Below are positions 53,883 through 61,979 of a stretch of DNA of 64,000 nt, in pieces. The notes beneath the pieces are model-generated. The model was not told the DNA's origin, did not search any database, and saw only the letters and a list, made by a program, of their open reading frames with translations. The DNA is taken from the NCBI RefSeq assembly GCF_015476655.1, contig NZ_JABFHF010000014.1:83939-147938 (forward strand), read 5' to 3'. The DNA comes from Aquiflexum lacus. Its GTDB lineage: Bacteria; Bacteroidota; Bacteroidia; Cytophagales; Cyclobacteriaceae. Position 1 is the first letter of the stretch. Each line of letters opens with the position of its first letter. A program made the translations under genes and the position numbers.

Positions 53883-53932
53883 TCACCTAGAGCCACTCTT
53901 TCATAGTGACCCTAGGTGATTAAAACGAATAA
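53870..53932 (+). terminator. Strong terminator overlapping the threonine dehydrogenase stop
   Basis: Two 21-bp arms (53870-53890 and 53912-53932) are perfectly complementary, loop of 21 bases containing a further CACT/AGTG pairing. The first arm includes the last three codons and the TAA stop. TTTTATTG follows. It may end transcription in both directions. Confidence 0.75.
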
Positions 53933-53987
53933 TTTTATTGGATAATTGAATTCTTTAGTACACGTCATCCAGAGTCTTCAACATTAT

Positions 53988-54018
53988 TAAAATGTTCAGA
54001 AAAGGTAATGACATCAAG
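53988..54018. repeat. Dispersed intergenic repeat, copy 2
   Basis: TTAAAATGTTCAGAAAAGG followed by TAATGACATCAAG. It shares the second half (CAGAAA-GG-AATGACATCAAG pattern) with 54201-54236 and more loosely with 47630-47665. Confidence 0.5.
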
Positions 54019-54086
54019 ATCACCTTTGTTTGGCCTCGTCCGCGATAGCTATCGGGATCGGCCACCGGGGTTGTCTAGTTGGGAGT

Positions 54087-54127
54087 TGGGGGTGGGAAAA
54101 GCGGCGCCGCCGCTTTTCCCACCCCCA
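54087..54127. repeat. GC-rich perfect 19-bp hairpin
   Basis: Arms 54087-54105 and 54109-54127 are fully complementary with a 3-base loop (GCC); the first arm reads TGGGGGTGGGAAAAGCGGC. It is far longer and richer in G/C than other hairpins in the window and no T run follows. Confidence 0.75.
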
Positions 54128-54200
54128 CCTTTATTAACCAGATTCTCCGTTCCCCGAGCTTGCCGAGGGGCAAATCAGAATTCTGTCATTGGTAGTTTTT

Positions 54201-54236
54201 AAAATTTGGCATTTACAGAAAGGGAATGACATCAAG
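54201..54236. repeat. Dispersed intergenic repeat, copy 3
   Basis: AAAATTTGGCATTTACAG followed by AAAGGGAATGACATCAAG. This is the most complete relative of the copy at 47630-47665. Confidence 0.6.
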
Positions 54237-54497
54237 GCGGGCTGCAGACCTCTCCTGACGTCGAGGTGACGAGGCAAGGTTCTTTCTAGTCTTCAATGCT
54301 ATTTGTAGTTCTAAACCATCAATTTCAAAATCTGTCATTGGTAGTTTCACCTGTTTTATAATAAATTGAGACCGAAGATGGAAAATTGAATTAATTCTTT
54401 TGTTCCCTTTTGTCCCTTTTGTGCTTCCCAAAACCTACCTTGTACCTCCCCACTTGTTTCCTTATCCTAAATTATTTAATTTGAACAGCTTAGCTAT

Positions 54498-57236
54498 ATG
54501 TTCATGCCAAAAAGGAAATTAACGGGTTTATTGACTGCTGCAATGGTTCTGCTTATTGCCGGGATTCTGATTTTCAGGCAGTCGGAGCAGGTTGATTTCA
54601 GCACGGAGGTGAAGCCTATTTTGAATAAAAACTGTATTTCCTGTCATGGTGGAGTCAAGAAAAACGGTGGCTTCAGTGTGTTGTTTGAAGAGGAAGCCCT
54701 TGCCCTTACAAAATCAGGTGTCTCGGCCATTATTCCCGGAGATCCCAAAAACAGTGAACTGATCAAACGCCTGCATGAGGAAGATCCTGAACTGAGGATG
54801 CCTTATCACAGGGCATCACTCACAGATGAAGAAATCCAAACCTTACACAAATGGATCAAACAGGGAGCGAAATGGGGCAAGCATTGGGCCTACACTCCTG
54901 TACAAAAACCCAAAGTGAATTGGACAAATCAACAGGCCGGATTTTCGGATTCCAAAAAGAATTATCTGGGTATAGACTTTTTTATCCATGAAAAACAAAA
55001 AGAAAACAAGCTTACATTTTCTGAGGAGGAAGATTCCAGAAAGTTGCTGAGAAGGGTTTCTTTGGACATTACCGGATTACCGCCGACTGAAGGTTTGCAA
55101 AATGATTGGTTGACAGGTAAAATTACTTATGAACAGTTGGTGGATAGACTTTTGGATTCATCATCATTTGGAGAAAAATGGGCTTCTTGGTGGTTGGATT
55201 TGGCCAGGTATGCTGATACCAAAGGTTATGAAAGGGATGTTTCACGGACGATGTGGAAATATCGGGATTGGGTAATCAAGGCATTCAATGAGGATAAACC
55301 CTTTGATGAATTTACTATCGAGCAATTGGCAGGAGACCTTTTACCTAATCCCTCACAGGAACAGATGATTGCCACTGCTTTTCACCGAAACACAATGAAC
55401 AATGATGAAGGTGGAACCGAAGATGAGGAATTCCGGGTCGCTGCTGTGTTGGATAGGGTCAATACTACCTTTGAAGTCTGGCAAAGTACAACTATGGCCT
55501 GCGTCCAATGCCATAGTCATCCTTATGATCCTTTTAAGCATGAAGAATACTTTCAGTTGACTGCTTTCTTTAACAATACCAGGGATGAAGACACCCATGA
55601 TGAGGAACCCAAGTTGAGATTTTATGAAGGAGAAGACCTTGAAAAGATCTCATCAATTTTAAGCTGGGTAAATTCCAATGGTAGCCAAAAGGAAGCTGAA
55701 GCACTTCATGATTTTTTCAATTTCAGAGAACCCAAATACCATGCCCACCTTTGCGAGGACTTTGTAAACGGCGAACTGATTGACACCAAATGGTTGGGAC
55801 TTTGGCATGATGGCTCCTGTTATTTGCGAAATGTTGACACACAAGGTGCTGATCAACTATTGATGCATTACAATTCGGGTTTGGACGGAACCAAAATAAG
55901 CATTAGAAATGGAGGTCCCGAGGGAGAAATTCTAAGCCAATTTACCATTGAGAAAACTTCAAATGTCACTAAATCCTTTCCGTTCAAAAAATTAACAGCT
56001 CCAGTTGATCTTTATATTGAAGCAGATAATCCAAAAGCATCCCCACAACAATCTACCAGTGCTATCACTTGGTTTGCTTTTGTAAACAGCCTGCCGGGAA
56101 AAGAAATAGAAGGCTACAAAGAAATGAATGATCATTTTCATTCAGTCCTGAACAGCAAGGTCCCTACGCTTCCCATCATGATTGAAAACCCTTCTTTTAT
56201 GCAAAGAAAAACCCATGTTTTTGAAAGGGGAAATTGGTTGCTTCATGGGGAGGAAGTAAAACCAAAAACACCCGAAGCTCTGAATGCATGGAATCCTGAT
56301 TGGCCAGATAACCGCTTGGGACTAGCCTATTGGCTGACTGATACGGGAAATCCACTAACTTCCAGGACTTTTGTCAACAGGATTTGGGATCAGCTTTTTG
56401 GAAGGGGATTGATCAGCAGCATTGAAGATATGGGCACCCAATCAGAGGCTCCCTCCCATCCGGAATTGTTGGATTTCTTATCCTATAATTTTATGCATGA
56501 AATGGACTGGAGCATGAAAAAGCTGATCAAAACCATTGTACTATCCAAGACCTACAGACAAAAATCGATTTTATCTCCTGAGCTTTATCAACAAGATCCA
56601 CAAAACAAATGGTATGCGAGGGGACCGAGAATCAGATTGAGCTCAGAACAGATCAGAGATCAAGTTTTATTTGTTTCAGGATTGTTAAGCCAAAAAATGT
56701 ATGGCCCTCCTGTAATGCCCTTTCAACCTGAAGGAATCTGGGAAACCGTCTACAATGGAGAATCCTGGAAGCTAAGTGAAGGGGAAGATAAACATAGAAG
56801 AGCAGTCTATACCTTTTTGAAAAGGACTAGCCCATATCCATCCTTCATCACCTTTGATGCAGGGAGTAGGGAGGTTTGTGTCAGCAAAAGAATTGTGACC
56901 AATACACCCTTGCAGGCCTTGGTTACTTTAAACGATCCTGTTTTTCTGGAAGCAGCATTCCATTTAGGTCAAAAAATGAAAAGTTATTCCAACAATGACC
57001 CTTTGAAGGCAATTGCTTTTGGATATGAATTATGTATGGTATCCCCTATCAGCCCAAATAAAATGGAGATTTTCCATTCTTTATACAAAGATGCCCTTTC
57101 TGAATATCAGAACAATCCGGAATTGATAGCTGAATTGATTCCAGATGAAACGAATGAGAAAAGTGCTGAACTAGCTGCATTCACCGTAGTAGCCAATGCT
57201 TTGTTGAACTTGGATGAATTCTTAACCAAACCCTGA
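54498..57236 (+). CDS. PSCyt1-PSCyt2-PSD1 protein (DUF1549/DUF1553) with heme c site
   Basis: The 912-residue exported protein has an N-terminal hydrophobic anchor (about 8-25), a cytochrome c-like segment with NCISCHGGVKKNGG (CxxCH near 50) and a DUF1549 region (GEKWASWWLDLARYADTKGY). A middle lectin-like domain is followed by DUF1553 near the end (LTSRTFVNRIWDQLFGRGL). This architecture is best known from Planctomycetes and Verrucomicrobia, where it goes with degradation of complex polymers. A short possible role is hydrolysis or oxidation in the periplasm. It is coupled to the DUF1501 gene (stop and start one base apart). Confidence 0.88.
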   Translation: MFMPKRKLTGLLTAAMVLLIAGILIFRQSEQVDFSTEVKPILNKNCISCHGGVKKNGGFSVLFEEEALALTKSGVSAIIPGDPKNSELIKRLHEEDPELRMPYHRASLTDEEIQTLHKWIKQGAKWGKHWAYTPVQKPKVNWTNQQAGFSDSKKNYLGIDFFIHEKQKENKLTFSEEEDSRKLLRRVSLDITGLPPTEGLQNDWLTGKITYEQLVDRLLDSSSFGEKWASWWLDLARYADTKGYERDVSRTMWKYRDWVIKAFNEDKPFDEFTIEQLAGDLLPNPSQEQMIATAFHRNTMNNDEGGTEDEEFRVAAVLDRVNTTFEVWQSTTMACVQCHSHPYDPFKHEEYFQLTAFFNNTRDEDTHDEEPKLRFYEGEDLEKISSILSWVNSNGSQKEAEALHDFFNFREPKYHAHLCEDFVNGELIDTKWLGLWHDGSCYLRNVDTQGADQLLMHYNSGLDGTKISIRNGGPEGEILSQFTIEKTSNVTKSFPFKKLTAPVDLYIEADNPKASPQQSTSAITWFAFVNSLPGKEIEGYKEMNDHFHSVLNSKVPTLPIMIENPSFMQRKTHVFERGNWLLHGEEVKPKTPEALNAWNPDWPDNRLGLAYWLTDTGNPLTSRTFVNRIWDQLFGRGLISSIEDMGTQSEAPSHPELLDFLSYNFMHEMDWSMKKLIKTIVLSKTYRQKSILSPELYQQDPQNKWYARGPRIRLSSEQIRDQVLFVSGLLSQKMYGPPVMPFQPEGIWETVYNGESWKLSEGEDKHRRAVYTFLKRTSPYPSFITFDAGSREVCVSKRIVTNTPLQALVTLNDPVFLEAAFHLGQKMKSYSNNDPLKAIAFGYELCMVSPISPNKMEIFHSLYKDALSEYQNNPELIAELIPDETNEKSAELAAFTVVANALLNLDEFLTKP

Positions 57237-57237
57237 C

Positions 57238-58746
57238 ATGAAAAACATAAACCATCTCTTGGCTGAGCTAGAACAGCAAAGGCTTGAAAAACAGACCCGA
57301 AGACATTTCCTGATGGACTGTGTGAGTAAGGTGGGTGGTTTAGCTTTGGCTCCTTTATTGTTTTCCTGTGGTCTTGGTAGTTCTAAAGAAAAAATTAATG
57401 GATTGAATTTATCGGAACGGGATTTAAATCCCCTTGCTCCCCTACCACCTCCGTTTTTACCAAAATCGAAATCCATCATTTACCTGCACATGGCAGGTGC
57501 CCCCTCCCAATTGGAATTGTTTGACTACAAACCTGAATTGGTAAAATACAACAACCAACCCTGTCCCGAATCCTTGCTGGAAGGCAGGAAGTTTGCCTTT
57601 ATCAGAGGAGTTCCCAACCTGATGGGCCCTCAGGCCAATTTTTCCCAACATGGAGAATCCGGTGCATGGGTTTCTGATTTCCTACCACACTTCTCAAAAG
57701 TAGCGGATGAAGTGGCATTTCTAAAGGCAGTCCACACCGATCAATTTAACCACGGACCAGCGCAACTTTTTATGCAGACCGGCAGTCCGAGGTTGGGAAG
57801 GCCTAGCTTGGGGAGTTGGGTGACCTATGGTTTGGGTACAGAAAACCAAAACCTGCCGGGTTTTGTGGTCTTGACATCGGGAGGAAAAACACCGGATGCA
57901 GGAAAAAGTGTTTGGGGAAGTGGATTCCTGCCTTCCGTCTACCAAGGTGTACAATGCCGCTCCAAAGGAGACCCGGTTTTGTATTTGGAAGATCCCAAGG
58001 GAATTTCCCGCAACCTTAAACGATCCATTATTTCTTCGATCAATCAGGTCAATTCAGAGGAATTTGACCATTACGGTGATCCTGAAATTTTGGCCCGCAT
58101 CAACCAATATGAAATGGCTTACCGAATGCAGATAGAAGTCCCTGAGGTAATGAATATCAATGATGAACCCGATTACATCCATTCCTTATATGGAACAGAC
58201 CCCGGCAAAGAGTCCTTTGCCAACAATTGTTTGTTGGCCAGAAAACTGGTTGAAAAAGGCGTCAGGTTTGTACAGTTGTACGATTGGGGTTGGGACAGTC
58301 ATGGCACAGACAAGGCCAATGCGATTGATATGGGTTTTAGGAATAAATGCAAAGAAATAGACAGGCCCATGTCAGCTTTATTGTTGGACCTCAAACAAAG
58401 GGGATTGTTGGAAGACACCTTGGTCATATGGGGAGGGGAATTTGGAAGAACTCCCATGCAGGAAAACAGGGAAGGAAAAACCATGGGATTCAAAGGACGT
58501 GACCATCATGTGGATGCCTTTAGCATGTGGATGGCCGGAGGTGGAGTCAAAAAGGGTACTTCATATGGTTTAACCGATGATTTTGGTTTTTCAGGAATTG
58601 AAGGCAGGGTATCCGTTCATGATATACATGCCACCATTCTTCATCTGATGGGATTTGACCATGAAACATTTACCCATGAATTTCAGGGAAGACCTTTTAG
58701 ATTGACAGATGTGGAAGGAGAGATCATCAAAGAAATTTTAGCTTAA
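57238..58746 (+). CDS. DUF1501 protein with Tat-type signal
   Basis: The 502-residue protein has a twin-arginine signal (TRRHFLMDCVSK) and a lipobox-like LLFSCG, then a DUF1501 sulfatase-like fold: HMAGAPSQLELFDYKP, TDQFNHGPAQLFMQTG, YDWGWDSHGT and GGEFGRTPM. Such proteins are nearly always encoded next to a PSCyt/PSD1 gene, as here. They probably act in the periplasm on polymers. The reaction is unknown. Confidence 0.88.
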   Translation: MKNINHLLAELEQQRLEKQTRRHFLMDCVSKVGGLALAPLLFSCGLGSSKEKINGLNLSERDLNPLAPLPPPFLPKSKSIIYLHMAGAPSQLELFDYKPELVKYNNQPCPESLLEGRKFAFIRGVPNLMGPQANFSQHGESGAWVSDFLPHFSKVADEVAFLKAVHTDQFNHGPAQLFMQTGSPRLGRPSLGSWVTYGLGTENQNLPGFVVLTSGGKTPDAGKSVWGSGFLPSVYQGVQCRSKGDPVLYLEDPKGISRNLKRSIISSINQVNSEEFDHYGDPEILARINQYEMAYRMQIEVPEVMNINDEPDYIHSLYGTDPGKESFANNCLLARKLVEKGVRFVQLYDWGWDSHGTDKANAIDMGFRNKCKEIDRPMSALLLDLKQRGLLEDTLVIWGGEFGRTPMQENREGKTMGFKGRDHHVDAFSMWMAGGGVKKGTSYGLTDDFGFSGIEGRVSVHDIHATILHLMGFDHETFTHEFQGRPFRLTDVEGEIIKEILA

Positions 58747-58756
58747 CACCTGATAA

Positions 58757-60148
58757 ATGTTAGATTTTATCATTCCCCTAATTGGGCGATTTCACCCATT
58801 GATAGTGCATCTGCCGATAGGTTTTATCCTGATGGCATTATTGCTGATGTATTATCCCAAAAAGGATAAACTCCCGATTTTACCTGCCATAGAAATTGCC
58901 TTATTATGGAGCAGCATTACGGCAGTTTTGGCCTGTATCAGTGGATTCTTACTTTATACTTCAGAGGGTCATGCATTTGAGACAGTCCAGAATCACTTGA
59001 TTTTGGGATTGGTTACTGCCTTGATCTGTCTGTTGCTATTTTTTCAGTTAAAAAAATCCAAAAACTTAAATTCACGCAAAATCCATTTCAATTCAGTTAT
59101 CCTTGTAATCTCCTTGATGCTTACAGGACACTTGGGAGGTAATCTTACCCATGGTGAAGCCTATTTGATTGAGGTTTTGCCTGAATCGATTCAAAGTGCT
59201 TTGGGTTATTCAGGTTATCAAGAATTTGAACCGATTGCCTTGGAAGAAAATCGTTGGGAAGATGCATTGTTTTATGAGGATATCATTCAACCCATATTAA
59301 ATCAAAATTGTAGAAGTTGCCATAATCCGAAAAACACCAAAGGAGGTTTGCTATTGACTTCCAAAGAAACAATTTTGAAAGGAGGAAAAAACGGGCCTGT
59401 TATTTCCGAAGCTTCTTGGGAAGAAGGTCAATTGTATCACCGTATGACTTTACCCTTGGACCATGAAGACCATATGCCACCAAAAGAGAAAAGACAGCCT
59501 TTGATGGAAGAACTGGAATTGGTCAAATATTGGTTGGCATCGGGAGCATCCTTTGAAAAAAGTCTCGTCATGGCCGGAGTTACAAAAGAAATGGTTGCTC
59601 CATTTTTTATAAAATCAGCTGCATCTATTTATCCAAAAGTCGAGTTGCCAATAGTTGATATCAACAAACTTTCTATTATCAGAGAAAAAGGATTTTTTAT
59701 AGAGCCAATGAATGAAGGGTCATCACTCTTGAAGGTAAGTTGTATCAATTTCACGGATTTCAATGAAGCAAATTTGGAATGGCTCAAGGAAATTAAGCAA
59801 CATATTGTCTTCCTTGATCTGAGTAGGACAAAAATAAATGATCAGGTTTTCGAATCTCTTAAAGATTTTGAAAACCTGACCATTTTAAAATTGAATGGTA
59901 CACAAATATCCGGTAACGGTTTAGATCTTTTACAGCAATGTAAGCATCTGAATCAGCTACACCTTACAGAAACTGAGGTGAATTTGGACAATCTGAAATT
60001 ACTCAACAAGCATCCAAAACTTGAAAAGGTCTTTGCTTATAAAACCCCTGCCGCTACGGAAAATGAGCATAAAGTTGACTTGACTTTTGAAGTGATGTTT
60101 GGAAATTTTGAATTGCCTATACTCCCTACAGACTCCATAACTTTCTAA
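58757..60148 (+). CDS. Membrane cytochrome c-like protein with DUF2231 and leucine-rich repeats
   Basis: The 463-residue protein begins with four hydrophobic helices (to about residue 130, start HPLIVHLPIGFILMALL, DUF2231-like). A c-type heme region follows with NQNCRSCHNPKNTKG (CxxCH near 185), the HMPPKEKRQP segment of planctomycete-type cytochromes and at the end repeats like FLDLSRTKINDQVFESL that resemble leucine-rich repeats (about 350-420). It lies 10 bp after the DUF1501 gene and should be part of the same module. Confidence 0.85.
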   Translation: MLDFIIPLIGRFHPLIVHLPIGFILMALLLMYYPKKDKLPILPAIEIALLWSSITAVLACISGFLLYTSEGHAFETVQNHLILGLVTALICLLLFFQLKKSKNLNSRKIHFNSVILVISLMLTGHLGGNLTHGEAYLIEVLPESIQSALGYSGYQEFEPIALEENRWEDALFYEDIIQPILNQNCRSCHNPKNTKGGLLLTSKETILKGGKNGPVISEASWEEGQLYHRMTLPLDHEDHMPPKEKRQPLMEELELVKYWLASGASFEKSLVMAGVTKEMVAPFFIKSAASIYPKVELPIVDINKLSIIREKGFFIEPMNEGSSLLKVSCINFTDFNEANLEWLKEIKQHIVFLDLSRTKINDQVFESLKDFENLTILKLNGTQISGNGLDLLQQCKHLNQLHLTETEVNLDNLKLLNKHPKLEKVFAYKTPAATENEHKVDLTFEVMFGNFELPILPTDSITF

Positions 60149-60152
60149 ATAA

Positions 60153-60503
60153 TTATAATTTCTCCTTTATAGCCTCCGGCTCAAAACCTAAAATTATACT
60201 TCCGTCAGGAAACTGGACAATAGGTCTTTTGATCATGCTGCTTTTTTTACTTAGCAATGCCAAAGCAGCATTTTCGGATTCCAGTTGGGCCTTTTCCTCA
60301 TCACTGAGTTGCCTGTAGGTCATACCCTTTTTGTTGATCAGTTTTTCAAATCCAACTTTATCAGCAAACTTCACCAACAAAGCAGGATCAGGAGCGCTTT
60401 TCTTATAGTCAATGAATCCATAATCAATACCTTCACTTTCTAAAAAGTCAAAAGTCTTTTTCATGGTATTGCAATTCTTGATGCCGTAAACTTTTAATTC
60501 CAT
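60153..60503 (-). CDS. ArsC/Spx-like protein
   Basis: A 116-residue thioredoxin-fold protein of the arsenate reductase/Spx family, starting MELKVYGIKNCNTMKKT. The active-site region shows one cysteine (C11), followed by N-T-M, and IVQFPDGSIILGF at the C-terminus. This is the YffB-like subgroup. It is likely a thiol-linked reductase rather than a true arsenate reductase (inference). Confidence 0.82.
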   Translation of the reverse strand: MELKVYGIKNCNTMKKTFDFLESEGIDYGFIDYKKSAPDPALLVKFADKVGFEKLINKKGMTYRQLSDEEKAQLESENAALALLSKKSSMIKRPIVQFPDGSIILGFEPEAIKEKL

Positions 60504-60593
60504 TGCTTTACTTATTTTAAATTATTTTACCCAATACTGTCAACGACCATCTAAATAAGAAGAATTTACAGTAATTCCTTCAATGCCCGATAC

Positions 60594-60617
60594 ATCGGTC
60601 TTCGGTCATCGGTCTTC
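60594..60617. repeat. Short tandem repeat (14-nt unit ATCGGTCTTCGGTC)
   Basis: ATCGGTCTTC at 60594 and 60608, period 14. Its complement shares CCGATGACCGA with the repeat at 47471-47498, so both belong to one family in opposite orientation. Confidence 0.6.
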
Positions 60618-60676
60618 CGTCCTATATTGAGCTAGGATTATACTTTATTGACAAGAATGAACTTAACGATAAGACC

Positions 60677-61969
60677 TTATTTAAGGATTTCTTTTAATGA
60701 CTCTTCATTGGCCTGAATTATCTTACCTATCAATTCATCATCAAGAGCAGTGGAAAGGAACAGACTCTCGAATTGGGATGGAGCAAGGTATATTCCCCTC
60801 TTGAGCATTGCCTGAAAATATTTACCGAAAAGGACTGTATCAGAATGTTTAGCCGATTCAAAATTATACACTTCTTGACCCGTGAAAAAGAGGCTGTACA
60901 TGCTTCCCAAGTGATTGATCGTAAAATTGCTTCCTAATTTTTCAACAGATGCTTTGATACCATTGGTGATTTTTCCTCCTATTTCATTTAATCGAGTATA
61001 TACCTCAGGATGCTCATCCAAATATCTTAACATGGTCAATCCTGCTGCCATGGCAATCGGATTTCCGGAAAGCGTGCCCGCTTGATACACAGGTCCTGCC
61101 GGAGATACAAATTCCATGATTTCTTTTTTTCCTCCATAAGCGCCCACAGGCATTCCTCCTCCAATGATTTTACCTAAAGTCGTCATATCAGGGGTTACAC
61201 CAAAAAGTTCCTGAGCACCACCTTTGGCCAATCTAAAGCCTGTCATGACTTCATCAAAAATGAGGACTATTCCTTCTCTGTCACATATTGTTCTCAAACC
61301 TTCTAAATAACCTTCCTTTGGTAAAACAAGTCCCATGTTCCCAGGAACAGGTTCCAATATCAAAGCAGCAATTTCTCCCTTATTGGCATCAACCAATTTC
61401 TCAACTGCTTCCAAATCATTGTAAGGAGCCAATAAAGTATCTTTGGCTGTTCCTTTGGTCACACCCGGGGAATCAGGGTTACCCATAGTGATTGCTCCAG
61501 AACCCGCAGAAATCAAAAAGGAATCTCCATGTCCATGATAATGCCCTTCCATTTTAATGAATTTATCCTTACCGGTAAATCCTCGAGCCACACGTATAGC
61601 AGACATGGTGGCTTCTGTTCCGGAATTGACCATCCTTACCTTTTCTACCGATGGAACCATTTGGACAATCAATTCGGCAATCTCTACTTCTCTAGCTGTT
61701 GGTGCACCGAATGAAGTCCCGTTTTCAAGGGCTTTGATGACAGCTTCACGGATCATTGGATGGTTATGTCCAAGTATCATGGGCCCCCAACTATTTATCA
61801 ATTCGATATAAGCGTTATCATCTTCATCATAGATATATGCCCCATCAGCTTTTTTGATAAATATTGGATCTCCCCCTACTGCCCTGAATGCACGAACAGG
61901 AGAATTGACTCCTCCCGGTATATAGTTCTTTGCTTTCTCAAAAAGAGATTTACTGTTAATAATTTGCAT
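60677..61969 (-). CDS. hemL: Glutamate-1-semialdehyde 2,1-aminomutase
   Basis: HemL makes 5-aminolevulinate, the first tetrapyrrole precursor, from glutamate 1-semialdehyde. The 430-residue PLP enzyme has YIPGGVNSPVRAF, VNSGTEATMSAIRVARG, HYHGHGDSFLI, IFDEVMTGFR and the PLP lysine in TTLGKIIGGGMPVGAYGG. It lies 10 bp downstream of the binding protein gene, possibly co-transcribed by chance of spacing. Confidence 0.95.
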   Translation of the reverse strand: MQIINSKSLFEKAKNYIPGGVNSPVRAFRAVGGDPIFIKKADGAYIYDEDDNAYIELINSWGPMILGHNHPMIREAVIKALENGTSFGAPTAREVEIAELIVQMVPSVEKVRMVNSGTEATMSAIRVARGFTGKDKFIKMEGHYHGHGDSFLISAGSGAITMGNPDSPGVTKGTAKDTLLAPYNDLEAVEKLVDANKGEIAALILEPVPGNMGLVLPKEGYLEGLRTICDREGIVLIFDEVMTGFRLAKGGAQELFGVTPDMTTLGKIIGGGMPVGAYGGKKEIMEFVSPAGPVYQAGTLSGNPIAMAAGLTMLRYLDEHPEVYTRLNEIGGKITNGIKASVEKLGSNFTINHLGSMYSLFFTGQEVYNFESAKHSDTVLFGKYFQAMLKRGIYLAPSQFESLFLSTALDDELIGKIIQANEESLKEILK

Positions 61970-61979
61970 GAAATTGATT

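Larger units (their letters stand above)
53933..54497. other. Noncoding gap with palindromic and dispersed repeats
   Basis: 565 bases without a supported gene. They hold two copies of the dispersed repeat, a GC-rich 19-bp hairpin, GATAGCTATC (54045-54054), CCCCGAG/CTTGCCGAGGGG near 54153-54171 and a twice-occurring CTGTCATTGGTAGTTT (54183 and 54336). Base composition is more GC-rich and patchy than the flanking genes. Confidence 0.6.

Noticed and set aside
54008..54202. 64-codon frame in the repeat-rich gap
   Set aside because: It reads through the long palindrome; composition is that of repeat DNA.
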